Assembly (NCBI GenBank): GCA_021229015.1
Contig: CM037788.1
Coordinates: 45,466,714 to 45,530,713 of the forward strand
Direction: 5' to 3'
DNA from: Solen grandis
Lineage: Eukaryota; Mollusca; Bivalvia; Adapedonta; Solenidae
DNA: 64,000 bases
Positions within the stretch are counted from its first letter, which is position 1. Every line of letters begins with the position of its first letter. A program made the position numbers and the translations under genes. The notes under the pieces were generated by a model. It had not been told where the DNA came from. It ran no database searches and saw only the letters and a program-made list of their open reading frames with translations. Below are positions 11,471-23,449 of this stretch, one piece after another.

Positions 11471-12484
11471 ACTGAAACTGCATACCTGTGCTCTGTCATT
11501 AATTTTAAAATACATGTAGTTATGCAACCTTATTATTTAGAATCTCTGTTAAGGTTTTCACACCACCTTACTTTTTCACTTAACCGTTTGACGTAATGCT
11601 TTGAAACTTTGAATACCTGTTTATGACCATCACCTCTACTTGAACATGACAAGGGTAAATAACTCTGTCTTGGATTTTGACATAATCTGATTTCATTAAT
11701 CTTTTAGTACTAACTCACTTTTTTTTCACTGAACTCTTTGAGATACTGCTTTAAAACTTGGAACACATGTATATTGCTCTTGTGTATATTTTAATAATCT
11801 AGAGATTCTCATTTTGCCTTTAATTGTAATATATATTTTTGACAAGCATTCGAAAAGTCGAGCGTGCTGTCTTATGGACAGCTCTTGATTGTTTTGGAGT
11901 TGTTTCCCTTATGCATAAGTATGCTTTCTTCATCCTGACTTCTGAAAAGGTCATTCAGGTCATTCAAGAGAAGTGTCATATTGCTCGAAATAAATCGGTA
12001 ATGAAATTTTTCAAATAATTGGACATTAACTTGATTATAACCCAATAATTGCTATAGGATATAATAAAAATAAAAAAGCAACAACATTTTACCTTGAAGC
12101 CATTGGAATAGGCACATAATTACAGATCCTGTCTCTTAACATCGTCTAATACCCACAGCCGATCGATAGATCATCTATAGGCCGTAGGATATTACGGCTG
12201 AATTTGGTCGTTTTGGGTGTGCCAAATTACGTTTTCAAAACCAGTCATAAAGGCTGTTTTATACAGGTGCCGGAAGCAGTATATTTTTTATTGTTTACAT
12301 GACTTTAAAGCCTCCACTCCGGAGATTGTTGCATTTATAACTCTAGTTTTCATTGGTCGATGATTTAATCAATAACTGCTATATTACGACGGTTTGTTTC
12401 CTTATTTCCCCACGGCATGATGTTATGTAGTGAAACGGAATCAGGTAGCTGGTGGAATTCAACAATGGTCTCTTTGAAGCAAAT
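11408..12484 (-). repeat. Inverted repeat 1, right copy
   Basis: Reverse complement of 4,176-5,102. Relative to the left copy it keeps an additional ~165 bp (about 11,587-11,750) that is an internal tandem duplication of the segment containing CTTTTTCACT...TGCTTTAAAACTTGGAA. The left copy looks like the product of recombination between the two units. Its outer end (GAAGCAAAT at 12,484) directly abuts the outer edge of the large palindrome. Confidence 0.85.
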
Positions 12485-12790
12485 CAACTTTATGAATTTA
12501 TGACAATGTTTATTACCATAATATCTTGACCAAGTTTGATTATAATTAATATCGGCATATTAAGTCAGGCGTTATGCCCCTTTCAGTGTTATAATTTGTG
12601 TGTTTAAAGCCATAGTTTGACTTCAAATTTCGACCACAGGCACTGTTTAGTTTGTGAAATTATGAATGTTCTCATAGAGTGTGTATTCAGTACAACTATG
12701 CTTTAATTTAGTAACTTGTACAAGCAATGAAGGCAGTTTTTCTCAGGTTAGCGTCTTTAGGGTCAACTTGGCCCTCGTGTTTACTCCTAG
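12485..12790 (-). repeat. Fragment of a GAGGGCCAAG-type repeat
   Basis: Reads, in reverse complement, from ACGAGGGCCAAGTTGACCCT through a GGGGCATAACGCCTGA unit and stops at the palindrome edge. The mirror copy in the right arm continues for two more tandem units to 36,126. Confidence 0.7.
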
Positions 12791-13208
12791 TCACCCGACA
12801 GTCGTACCGACTGTGCAGTCACTCCACTTCTCCTAAATCACTGTACTTTACATAATAATTAATTGACGACTTATATAATTTGATGTTTACATCGTCATTA
12901 CTAGACCAACCATAATTGCCATTGCTCTGCTTATAAAATCAATTTAATATTGTTAGTACCTAGCTATTTACTTTCATTTTGCACAGAACTATTTGGTTTA
13001 TGATAACTGTGTACTTCAAATACCAAATGAAAGGTGTTAACATTTGAAGACTACTACTCAAACTAGTGGCCATAATGAACATCAACGTTACAAAGCAAAC
13101 TGAATGTGGATACTAGAGGTGTGATTAATGATCGTCGCATGACTGACCTGCGGAAGCCGTAGAACTTTTTGTTATCTGCAGTTCAGTCGAACGTCCGCTA
13201 AACACCCG

Positions 13209-13439
13209 ATGGCGGCCTCCTCGAGGTACGAAGAACTGATGCGCATTATAGAAGGGAACAAGAAGAACTGTGATACAGAGTATCACAGCGGACCCCCAAG
13301 TAAAGCTGACAGACATGTAGATATTTTTAAGTATATTCCAAATTGTAGTCAAGGCAGCTTTCGAAAGTTTTTGACTTCACATAAACTGTTCATGGTCTTT
13401 GCCCTTCTACCAGTCTTATTGGTGAAGAAAACCCATTAG
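13209..13439 (+). CDS. Possible first exon, left-arm copy (unrecognised)
   Basis: An ATG at 13,209 in good context (CCCGATGGCGG) opens a frame starting MAASSRYEELMRIIEGNKKN, rich in charged residues, preceded by a comparatively GC-rich stretch. A donor-like AA|GTAAAG occurs at about 13,300, so the real coding part may be only about 30 codons; the rest to the stop looks less protein-like. The sequence is identical over ~320 bp to the mirror copy at 34,739-34,969, although AT-rich sequence a few hundred bases away has diverged. I do not recognise the protein, and a continuous minus-strand frame over the same bases is the alternative. Confidence 0.3.
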   Translation: MAASSRYEELMRIIEGNKKNCDTEYHSGPPSKADRHVDIFKYIPNCSQGSFRKFLTSHKLFMVFALLPVLLVKKTH

Positions 13440-14722
13440 AGCAAACATACTCTATAAAATGCTTTGAACTTAGTTGATTCACCAGTCCTTTCAGGAATAT
13501 CAACTTAATATTTCATTTGCACATTCAAAACTAAATATCGCATACAACTTCAAATAATTACAAGTTTTCTACTTAATATTTTACTTATTAAAAAAGTTAT
13601 ACTTAAAATCAATCTGCAATAAGTAAATTTAATATATAAATACAAAAACAATAGAAAGGCAGTCAAATTTCTATTTATAAAACACAGTACAACCCTGATT
13701 AAAAGACAATTTCTTTAAAATTAATTAAGTAGTGAGGTTAATGGGCAGATGAGTGAAATGGCTGCTAAATGTATGATAATTTATTCAATACGATAACCAG
13801 TCCTCTGTGTCTATAAATGATACATGACTTATGATCTGAGTTGAATGTAGATCGAATGCATGATATTTGGCTTACTATGCCGATGCCTTACCAACTCCAC
13901 CACGGTAAAATCACACACAGTGAGCCGTAGTTTTATTCTATTACACGCATCCACGTTCTTTCTAAAAATAAACGCTCGCTTTGCTGCGATTTACTCAAAA
14001 GTGTTAAGTTTTTCTTCTTTATTGTTATATGCAAATAGAAATCGTGTAGTTTTTCATGTTTTAATAGAAAGATTATATTTTCATTTGAAAGTTGAAATCA
14101 TACTCGTAGAGAAAGAATTGTTCATGACGGACATAAAAAAACAACTAGTGGACTGTAACCAAAGACTGTCCCCCTAATGTACGTGTTATGAACGCATTTT
14201 TAACTATGAAGAAAAAATCTAAAATTCTCCATATATACCGACAGGTCGTATTAAATATATCGCCCCCAACCCCCTCCCCCATGTTTGGGGTCCGCAACAA
14301 GGCTAGCTTTTAAAAAAAGCTAGCACGCGGCTCGGTTGTTATTTTCTCTTAAAGTTGAGAAGTGCATGCAGTTGGTGTGTGCTGCTTTTCTTTTTAATTT
14401 CAACATGGTTCTGTAAAATGGAACTGATATGTTTCCCTAGCTCCACACTCACCACGAGGATGTGTCAGTGTCTTCTATTATATGTCAGTCAAAATCCTCG
14501 TTATGCGATATGTTTTATTCTACTAGCTATATTTAAGCTTCCCTTAAAATTATGACATTAAGTAACAGTTTCACTTAGGCAACTTAATTACGGATAAACC
14601 AGAATTAGCTTAATATAGCTATAAAGGAAGAACATTTTGCTATTGTTTTAATGATGGAAATAATTATAAGGCACAGAGGTAAGATACTATAAATTAAATG
14701 TAACATTGTTGTTGCTTTGGAA

Positions 14723-14791
14723 TTTACTGTCGCTACGACAATATTTCAGTCAAATTAGTGACGTCCAGGTAATATCAGCTGGAGGAAACTC
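14723..14791 (-). mobile_element. SINE tail fragment, left arm
   Basis: In reverse complement: GAGTTTCCTCCAGCTGATAT followed by a tail ending GTAGCGACAGTAAA, the 3' part of the same SINE family as 2,019-2,256. Confidence 0.7.
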
Positions 14792-15291
14792 AATTACATA
14801 GAACTACGATAGACTATATATGCTTATTAAAAGGATAACAAATATAAATGAACGCACAAAAATAGATTTTGATAAGAAAATTGAAAATATTCTGAGCTGG
14901 GTTTATACATTCGAATGTCCCAGTATGCCCCCATATTTTAAAATATCTATTACATACACCATTTTAAGTTTGGCATAGCATCCCCCGTACAGTTTTCTTT
15001 TTAAATATACATGTATATCTATACTCAGTAAACTACCACTGGACCTCGTCCGTGAGCAATCTCACTTCACTACTATATGCTTTCCAAATTATGTAATGAA
15101 AACGGCAGCACATCTAGACATGTAAATAGATTATGAACTGATATTCCTCTTAATTCAAAACGTCAGATTAATATCAATAACATATACAATTTTACCATAC
15201 ATGCAGTCTTTTGTTTTCTACTCATTTCTGGTCTACTATATCCGGTGTACATGTATGTGATCCATTGTGGAGCTTTTGCGACTTTTGTTTA

Positions 15292-15360
15292 TCGAAGCCG
15301 GGGACGAACCCCAGACCTCATGATGACATAGATTATACTCTAACCACTCACTCGGTACCG
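15292..15360 (-). repeat. tRNA-like sequence, left arm
   Basis: Reverse complement contains an A-box-like GAGTGAGTGGTTAGAGTA and a B-box-like GGTTCGTCCCC spaced as in a tRNA gene, with a closing CCGG/CGG stem. The acceptor ends do not pair well. I read it as a SINE head or tRNA pseudogene. The mirror copy is at 32,838-32,906. Confidence 0.6.
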
Positions 15361-16049
15361 AAAAACTATAAAACGATAAAACTTCATTCATAAATATAAC
15401 TTTCTTACAAGATTGTGTAGATTTTACATATGTACATGTTACATTGTTCTATCGTTTGTAACATGGTTGTAAAAAAAACAGAGGCAGCTAATATCATAGC
15501 AACAAAGTTAACTTAATTACACTTCTTTCACACCCTATGGTTATATTTTATAACGATAACTGCAATATTTTTCGGACGGACAACAATGATTAATAGCATC
15601 CAATTAGTCGTGGCACCCACTACTGAAACGAATACTTTTCGTTATATAAATTCACATTAAAAGCTTTGAATAATGAGAACAGTTGATATGAAGACTGTTC
15701 GGTGTATGTATCTTAAATCAATTTTCTTTCCTTAGAAGAGTGATTCGCGGAAGTCACAAAGTGATAAATGCCATCGTTATTCAAGTAGAACATACACATC
15801 AAATGTTTTATGACTAAACTGAACGTAAATTCTAGCCCATTGAAAAAGGCAATTTGTCAACACTGACAGCAACGTTGATAGGATGGGCGTTCATTTAAGA
15901 CTCGTGCAATTTCAATCTGAAAACGGACGTATTAGATGAAATCTAATTAAGATCTTGTCTCATTAGAGCGCAACTACATATATTCACTTTTTAGAACAGC
16001 GAAATATAATTGTATGCATGTGTGAAATTGGCCAAAGTGTGCATTTGTA

Positions 16050-16118
16050 TGTGTGCGTGTTTGTGTGTGTGTGTGTGTGTGTGCGCGCGCGCGTATGAGA
16101 GAGAAAGAGAGAGAGAAA
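16050..16118. repeat. (GT)n(GC)n(GA)n compound microsatellite, left arm
   Basis: A run of GT is followed by GCGCGCGCG and then interrupted GA. The mirror tract in the right arm (about 32,101-32,163) is shorter, as expected of slippage after duplication. Confidence 0.9.
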
Positions 16119-17805
16119 CCACTGTCAATCTTTTGGTAGATGTGTATAAAAATATATAAATGCTACTTACTATTATAAACAAACAAACCAATAATTAGTA
16201 TATCTGTATTGATAATAATGAAAATATATAATATAAGATTTCATATCAAAATTGGTGATATATTATTATTTCATTCCTTGGTGGACATTCCATCAGAAAA
16301 TATACATAATTCCTACTTATAGTAAAAAAAAATAGCGAACTATATTTGCTGATGATTAATGCTGTAATCCAGGATGTGGTGGGCTTTTTATATAAAATTG
16401 TTAGGTTTTTCTTTTACCTCGTCATTTTCACTTCAAAAAAAAAAAAATAATAATTATTATTGTCTATTTTTTGTTTCAGTTGCAGACTGAACTGTTGCTA
16501 ATGCAAAGGCAGTAGAGGGCTTCAAGTCATCCCTTCATCACAGGGACTAACAACTTCCCTATCTATTCCACATTGTGTACATGCCTTGCAGTGTATTCAT
16601 CAATATCAAGACTGTGGACCATTTCCGGAAACTCGCATAAAAAGAAATAAGAACAATATGACATGTATCAGATAATATTTTTAACAGTTAACAAACTGGT
16701 GCTATAGTGGTGATCTAATGAAGTTTTGAGTCAAGAATTTTGAATATTGGACTTCCATATCAGACAAAACAAGATTCAGCATTCTATTTCTTCAATTACC
16801 ATCCAGCATTTGAATTACTCTCCTTTATATACCAATATGATGTAAATATACTGATCCATATGAAATTAAATTCATAACTGTTTTTTCTGCCGAGTTTACT
16901 GTTGCTTTGACAGTATGTAAAAAAAAAATCAACTAAGTTACAAGTTGCAAAATACCCCAAGTGTATAGAGCACTTGGGTAGAACCATTACCTATTGCAGT
17001 CGTTGGAAGACTTTCTCACATGAAGAAACATAATTTCCCATCCAGTATTCGAACACACTACGATGAGAGACAATCGGCTATATTGAATCTGTGACTCTGC
17101 CACATAGGCTCTAAAGTCCTAAATATAAGTCAATAATTAGCATATGTAACATCATTTCAGATACAAATTTCAACTATTTTAAATTTGAACTGTTTGAAGT
17201 TCTTTGGAATAACCAGTACTTTGTGCACAAGTAAAGTGTTTGAAAAATCCTTTTACACAACAATTTTAGGGAATTTGGCCATGAGTGGATATGACCCCTA
17301 ATGTTATTGGGGTCACTGGGTGTCCAAGGTCAAAATTACATCGAATGTGGAAATTATTCCTGATCAATAGATACAGTGCAAACTCTCCATAATGACACCT
17401 CTTCATAACGACATCCTATATTATCTTACACTTTTCGTCAGTCCCATCTTTCCTCATATTCAAAGTATATTTAAATAACCTGATTATAACATCACCTGTC
17501 TTACCTGTAATCCGACATACAAATTTGGTCCTGTTAGTGCTAATTTCACTATAATTACACTGCTTTATGCAACAAACTTAATGTCATATAAAGCAAATAC
17601 ATGGACTTTTATTTTAACAGTATCCAACATTATCCAGTTGATGTTGGATAAGACAGGTTTTATTGTACATACATGTAGTTTTAATGGTAAATGATGGGGG
17701 TGTATTATGTTTTTCAGACATTTCCTGGTTATATAATAACTAGTATTAATGTGTGTTTTTGGTGTCAAGCACTAACAGTTGTACATTTTCTTGGCCATAT
17801 CAGAA

Positions 17806-19488
17806 ATGGCAAACAGGTTAACTGAAATTGACCATCTGCAAAATCAGGAGATAGTCAACCGGTATAGAATGGATAGGGGTAGAATTGATTTTCTGGAAAA
17901 TCTTCTGGTAAGAGTAGCTCCAATGGCAAGAAGGAACCACAGCCTCTCTGCAAGAGACAAGGTGTTGGTAGCACTCCGTTATCTGGCAACTGGAACAATC
18001 CAACTAAATGATGGAGATATTCATGATGTAAGTCAGCCAACTGTCAGTCGGGTTGTAACGGAAGTTGTGGAAGCCTTAAGCAGTCCAGACATTGTTACTC
18101 AATTTATTCAATTCCCTGTAACACCAGTACAAATCAATACAAACAAACCCCCGGTAGTGGGTGTGAGTTGCCTCATATTGCAATCAAGGCTCCATCAACG
18201 AATGAGGAGGTGTATGTGAATCGGAAGGGATTCCACTCAATAAATGTTCAACTAGTATTTGACCCATTTGACAGAATCATAGACATTGTATCCAGATGGC
18301 GAGGTTATGTCCACGACAGTAGGATTCTGCAGCAGAGTGGTATATGGACTATATTTGAGGGAGGTCACATGCCACCTGGACAACATCATCTCTTAGGGGA
18401 CTCTGGCTACCCAAGTAAGCAGTGGTTGTTGACACCTTTTCTGCAACCTCAACCTGGTAGTCAATCTGCTTACAATAGGTAAATGTTTTGTATAATTCTA
18501 ACAGGCTTTGTTTCCAAAATTCTAAAACCCCATCAACAGATGAATTTTCAAAAAATTAAATTAATTTAGTAATTTTTTCCCATCCACATTCAGTCATGTG
18601 AAAGCAATCTACTTGAGTCGGATATATTGCGGTCAAACTAGTATCATGCCGTAGCCATGGGGCACATTATCCTGGCACTGGGCAAACCAGTCATGGAAAT
18701 ACCCTGTGTATAGCAGTGAGCGATCAGTACCATTTTTAAAATCATTTGTATGCTGTGGCCAGGCATCGAACCCACGCTCTAACCAGTTTTTTTTAAAGGG
18801 GATGGTGTGTTTAATATTGAAAATTATATTTTATTTTTTCACATCATTATTTATTTAAAGGCAAAAATAATATACATTTTTTTAAAATTCTTTATATTAT
18901 CATTGCTAACAGAAGTCATAAAAAACAAGGTCAAAGGTTGAAAGATGTATCGGAAAACTGAAAAGAAGGTTTGGAATTCTTCAGGGTGAAATATCACTTA
19001 AACCTGAGAAAGTGTGCAAGTAAATATTTTATTCTTTTAAATTACAATTTGAAAAATAGTATTCATCTGAATTGTTATATTATGAATATTTTTTTGTTAT
19101 CTGTTTCCACTTATGCAATAATCTTCTTTCAATTTCTAAATATGAAAATCTGATTCAGAATTGAACCATTTTAATTTAAGCCTGTATACAAAACTAAAAA
19201 TATTTCTTTGATTAGGATAAATAAAACTTCTATGGAAAAAAATAGATCAAAGCAACACCAATGTTCACCAAAAAATATTTGAGTAGTTAACTTTGAACAT
19301 AATTTTTCAGAGTGGTCCTTGCATGTGCTGTATTGCACAACATTTGCAAACAGAGGAATATTCCAATGCCATTTGGAATAAACAATGATGGAAATGATGG
19401 TGATGATAAGTTGGATGGAAATGCAAACCATGTAGCACTGTCCAATGGACAACGTTACAGGGATTACATTGTACAAACATACTTCTAA
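17806..19488 (+). pseudogene. PIF/Harbinger transposase, left-arm copy, first catalytic Asp lost
   Basis: Three exons can be followed: 17,806-18,478, 18,913-19,019 and 19,311-19,488, with donors AG|GTAAAT and AA|GTAAAT and acceptors AACAG and TTTCAG that keep frame. Exon 1 carries the helix-turn-helix region (ARRNHSLSARDKVLVALRYL, then DVSQPTVSRVV) and LLGDSGYPSKQWLLTP with the second Asp. Exon 2 carries VERCIGKLKRRFGILQGE with the catalytic Glu. Exon 3 carries LACAVLHNIC and ends at RYRDYIVQTYF. Compared with the mirror copy, 31 bases are missing around 18,147-18,180 in several small deletions. They remove the FFGIARFP block and break the codons of the first catalytic Asp (DCTH), shifting frame. 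A HARBI1-like protein would act with the Myb-like partner in transposition. Confidence 0.88.
18600..18790 (-). mobile_element. SINE in transposase intron 1, left arm
   Basis: Reverse complement shows a tRNA-like head with B box GGTTCGATGCCTGG preceded by AACTGGTTAGAGCGTGG, and a body containing CTGGTTTGCCCAGTGCCAGG, as in the SINE at 40.7-41.0 kb. Its mirror copy is at 24,236-24,420. It lies wholly within intron 1. Confidence 0.6.
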
Positions 19489-20891
19489 TAAACTGCATAG
19501 TAAGTGGTAAAATTATGTCAAAATTAGTTAGCATGTTAGATGTTAGATCATTATTCCTTAAATAAATAATATTTTTTATTGCAAATATCAAGTCCGTATG
19601 AACATATGGTATTCTAAATAATTCCAAAGTAAGAAGTCCCAGTGATCTGGATCTATTTCTTTCTAAATTATGTTCAAAATCTTGAAACAATTAACAAATA
19701 TCCACATTACCTGGTCCAATGGAAAATGTTAAATATTTAACACATAAATAGAGATAGTCAGGTGACCATTGATAATTAACAGAAATCAAGCTAAACAATA
19801 AAATATGGTAAGTTTCATAATTTTTCATTGAAAAGTACATCCTTCATTGCAGTCATAACATTGTGAAAGTAACATAGTTACATTCTTCTTACCTAGTTTC
19901 AAATTCAATCTTTATTTTATACATTAAGCACTTATGAAAATAAATTGCTTTGGAAAAAGTTCTGAATAAATGTGGTATAATGTTAAGAAATATTCAGAGA
20001 ACTATTCAGAGAACTATTTTAAACAAATATGAAGATATATTGATAAATACAGTTGGTAAACATCTCTTCAGTAAAGAATATACAAAGAATTCCAAGAAGT
20101 AATAATTGCCTTCAGCATAAAACGTTTGTATGCTGAATGTTATATAAATTATTTTCACTCATAAACAAGGTAAAAACATTAGAAGAACATTTGGTAATCA
20201 TTAATTGGTACACCTTTACATAAGAAAAATACACATAAATCAAAACCAGTGTTGTGTATTCTTTTATAGTTCTTATTCTTTTTATGGATAAAGGATATTA
20301 ATAATGCTTATTATTCAATTCGGCATAAGTCATATTAAAGTGTTCATACCTTTACCTGAAATCATCAGATCCAAAAAGTAAAATTATAAAAGTGTTCAAA
20401 ATCACCATCAATTCATCAGCAAAAACACATGAAACAAATATCCAATTACAAAATGTTTTTGTTTTTTTTAAAAAACATCAGTGACAAAGGAATATCATAA
20501 TGACAAGAGCAACCATAGCAGGATGTTGTGACTGAAATGGGCATTGTGCTGCACTCTTCAGGGGGAGCAAAAACAATATTGGTCACTCTGAAATATTATT
20601 TTAAAATAATATTACTAAATGACTAAAATTAACACATTTTAGTTGTAAAATAAATAATATAATTTGTAAATTAAATATGGAATGTGACTTTTTTTCATAA
20701 TTTTATTATAGTTTGAATTACTATTTAAATATATTGTATGATGATTAGTAAAATAGGAAGCAATGTAAGGTGGATAATCTTTGACATGACAAAATAAAAT
20801 TCATTTTTCAATTCATTTATGTTTTTAATTTATATTATTTTGGTTGAAGGATAGCATGATCAAACATCCACAATTTAAATACAAATGGCAT

Positions 20892-21575
20892 TTAATACTG
20901 GATACTGTACATGTGTTCCTCATCATTGATGGTTTGTTGAACCAAATTCACTGCTTCTGGCCTTCCACTCTGGGTAATTCTAAAATCAAAATGTTATCAA
21001 GTAAATCAGTTTAAAAACACAAAAACAAGCTAGATATCTGATACATTTATACATGTATCCCTGTTAAAAAATGATTAATAAATATGTTTGTTTGTTTATT
21101 GGGTTTAATATCACACTGAAAGTATTCCAGTCAATCGGAGATGATGCCTACATGAGACATATATAGTGCTGCCAGACTGTAATATCATACCATAGACACG
21201 TGGCATGATACCACACCCAGTCACATAGTGCGGAAAATATTGTCTACAAATGGAACAACTGACCGCCGAAAGTGACTCCAATATAGCTCCCAGAAACTCC
21301 GTATAATATACAATGTCATAGGTTCAACTCCTTATGTACTCTTTCAATACATGTATATATTTAGTTTTAATAGGTAATAGTTCAATGTAATATTTCATAC
21401 AAATAAAATTAAAAAAAAAAATTCTTTTATTCTTCACAGACTGACCTTTCCATCTGGAGTTGGGATGAATCAAGACATGTAGAGGACAACCCAACAACAT
21501 TCTCCGCTCTTCTGCCGATCACGTCCATAACGGCCTCGGTGATCGCAGACATGGGCTTTGGGGTTTGACCACCAC
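20892..21575 (-). pseudogene. Harbinger Myb/SANT-like partner, last two exons only
   Basis: On the minus strand, an exon at 21,446-21,575 (acceptor TTTCAG, donor AAAG|GTCAGT) encodes GGGQTPKPMSAITEAVMDVI and CLDSSQLQMER. An exon at 20,892-20,979 encodes ITQSGRPEAVNLVQQTINDE and ends HMYSIQY-stop. The splice joins the frames exactly (AG|A). The GGG-P-P-LS-E--V-D-IG block is typical of the Myb/SANT (NAIF1-like) protein encoded next to the transposase in PIF/Harbinger elements, where it brings the transposase to the nucleus and to the TIRs. The upstream exons with the Myb DNA-binding domain should lie above 21,600. They are absent there, and the inverted arm begins at 22,440. The gene converges on the left-arm transposase. 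Confidence 0.75.
21085..21335 (-). mobile_element. Full-length SINE in the palindrome loop
   Basis: Begins at the tail (GTTTATTGGGTTTAATATCA) and ends near CATAGGTTCAACTCC, a B-box-like sequence in the reverse direction. The internal phrase ACCATAGACACGTGGCATGA resembles the body of the intron SINE copies. It lies in the intron between the two Myb-like exons. Confidence 0.6.
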
Positions 21576-21639
21576 CTGAAATGATGTTTGGAAAAATGCA
21601 GTATGCATATAGGGGTTAATTTTGTTGGCGGCGTCCCCA

Positions 21640-21935
21640 TCTGCTTGTACAGAACATAACTTTGTCACCATAACTTGGAATGACTTGAGACTTGATATGT
21701 ATGTTTATTGCAATGATCCGGAGTGCAGTTTACATGAACCATAACTCTACCTTTTATGCTTTTTGAGTTATTCCCCTTTGAAAGATTTTCTTTGAGGATT
21801 TATTGTCCGGAGCATAACTTTTGCACCATAAGATTGAATGACTTGAGATGTATGTTTCTTGCAATGACCGGGAGTGCAGTGCACAATAACCATAACTCTA
21901 CCTTGTGTGCTTTTTGAGTTATTCCCCTTTGATAG
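21640..21935. repeat. Two-unit tandem repeat, ~160 bp period
   Basis: The series GAATGACTTGAGA..GTATGTTT, GGAGTGCAGT, CCATAACTCTACCTT and TTTTGAGTTATTCCCCTTTG occurs twice, starting near 21,690 and 21,835. Confidence 0.85.
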
Positions 21936-23449
21936 ATTGTATTAGTGTATTTCAAGGTAGAATGAGATGCATAGTTGAGGGCATGATAATCTTACAAACT
22001 CGTCAGCATAGTTTGAAATTCAGAAATTCAGAAATTGAAAAACTCAGAACAGTAATATTGATGTTTTAGTTTATTTAAAATTTATAATAGTGTTCAGAGA
22101 TGGAAAAACATTTTTACAGAATGTCCATAAAGCATTGATATCAAGTTATGTAGAAAAAAAATCAGAATTCAATTTCACACACATTATTTGAAAAAAATAT
22201 AAAAAAAATGCTCTACTTTAACTTACTCTCAAAATTTCACAAGTTGGAATCCTCTTGAAAAATGTCTGTTAACAATAATCTAACTTTACATGGCATTAAA
22301 TCTGCATTTCTTTTTTGTAGAATTAGTCACATGTACTAATAACAACTATATTAGTACTTATGAATGGCTAAATGATATTTGGCACAAAATATGTTTTTTA
22401 AGCTCACTAGTATGAACATTTTTTTTCCTTTTACACAAAACTATGATTGCTCTTGTCATTATGATATTCCTTTGTCACTGATGTTTTTTAAAAAAAACAT
22501 TTTTAATTGGATATTTGTTTCATGTGTTTTTCTGAAATTGTGATTTTGAACACTATTATAATTTTACTTTTTGGATCTGATGATTTCAGGTAAAGGTATG
22601 AACACTTTAATATGACTTATGCCGAATTGAATAATAAGCATTATTAATATCCTTTATCCATAAAAAGAATAAGAACTATTAAAGAATACACAACACTGGT
22701 TTTGATTTATGTGTATTTTTCTTATGTAAATGTGTACCAATTAATGATTACCAAATGTTCTTCTAATGTTTTTACCTTGTTTATGAGTGAAAATAATTTA
22801 TATAACATTCAGCATACAAACTTTTTATGCTGAAGGCAATTATTACTTCTTGGAATTCTTTGTATATTCTTTACTGAGGAGATGTTTACCAACTGTATTT
22901 ATCAATATATCTTCATATTTGTTTAAAATAGTTCTCTGAATAGTTCTCTGAATATTTCTCAACATTATACCACATTTATTCAGAACTTTTTCCAAAGCAA
23001 TTTATTTTCATAAGTGCTTAATGGATAAAATAAAGATTGAATTTGAAACTAGGTAAGAAGAATGTAACTATGTTACTTTCACAATGTTATGACTGCAATG
23101 AAGGATGTACTTTTCAATGAAAAATTATGAAACTTACCATATTTTATTGTTTAGCTTGATTTCTGTTAATTATCAATGGTCACCTGACTATCTCTATTTA
23201 TGTGTTAAATATTTAACATTTTCCATTGGACCAGGTAATGTGGATATTTGTTAATTGTTATCAAGATTTTGAACATAATTTAGAAAGAAATAGATCCAGA
23301 TCACTGGACTTCTTACTTTAGAATTATTTAGAATACCATATGTTCATACGGACTTGATATTTGCAATAAAAAGTATTATTTACTTAAGGAATAATTATCT
23401 AACATGCTAACTAATTTTGACATAATTTTACCACTTACTATGCAGTTTA

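Larger units (their letters stand above)
12485..20515 (+). repeat. Large palindrome, left arm (~8.0 kb)
   Basis: The whole segment recurs as reverse complement in 22,440-35,693, apart from a 5.0 kb retrotransposon in the right arm and smaller indels. Verified anchor pairs: 13,209 with 34,969; 15,360 with 32,838; 17,045 with 26,040/31,043; 17,806 with 25,250; 19,488 with 23,450; inner edge near 20,515 with 22,440. About 320 bp around 13,119-13,440 are identical in both arms by eye, whereas AT-rich stretches nearby differ by indels. The outer edge lies inside a bivalve-type repeat; the inner edge lies inside a Harbinger transposon. Confidence 0.93.
20516..22439. other. Palindrome loop (single-copy spacer)
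   Basis: About 1.9 kb present once between the inverted arms. It contains the two last exons of the Harbinger Myb-like gene, a SINE and a two-unit tandem repeat, described separately. The left part continues the Harbinger element of the left arm, and the right part ends where the inverted copy begins (GCTCTTGTCATTATGATATT at about 22,450). Confidence 0.85.

Noticed and set aside
13125..13352. 75-codon minus-strand frame in the conserved island
   Set aside because: It overlaps the better-supported plus-strand ATG frame, has no good start context, and its mirror in the right arm adds no independent evidence because the DNA is identical.
13860..14177. 105-codon frame present in both arms
   Set aside because: It begins in a degenerate tRNA-like sequence, has low-complexity composition and no splice or domain support.
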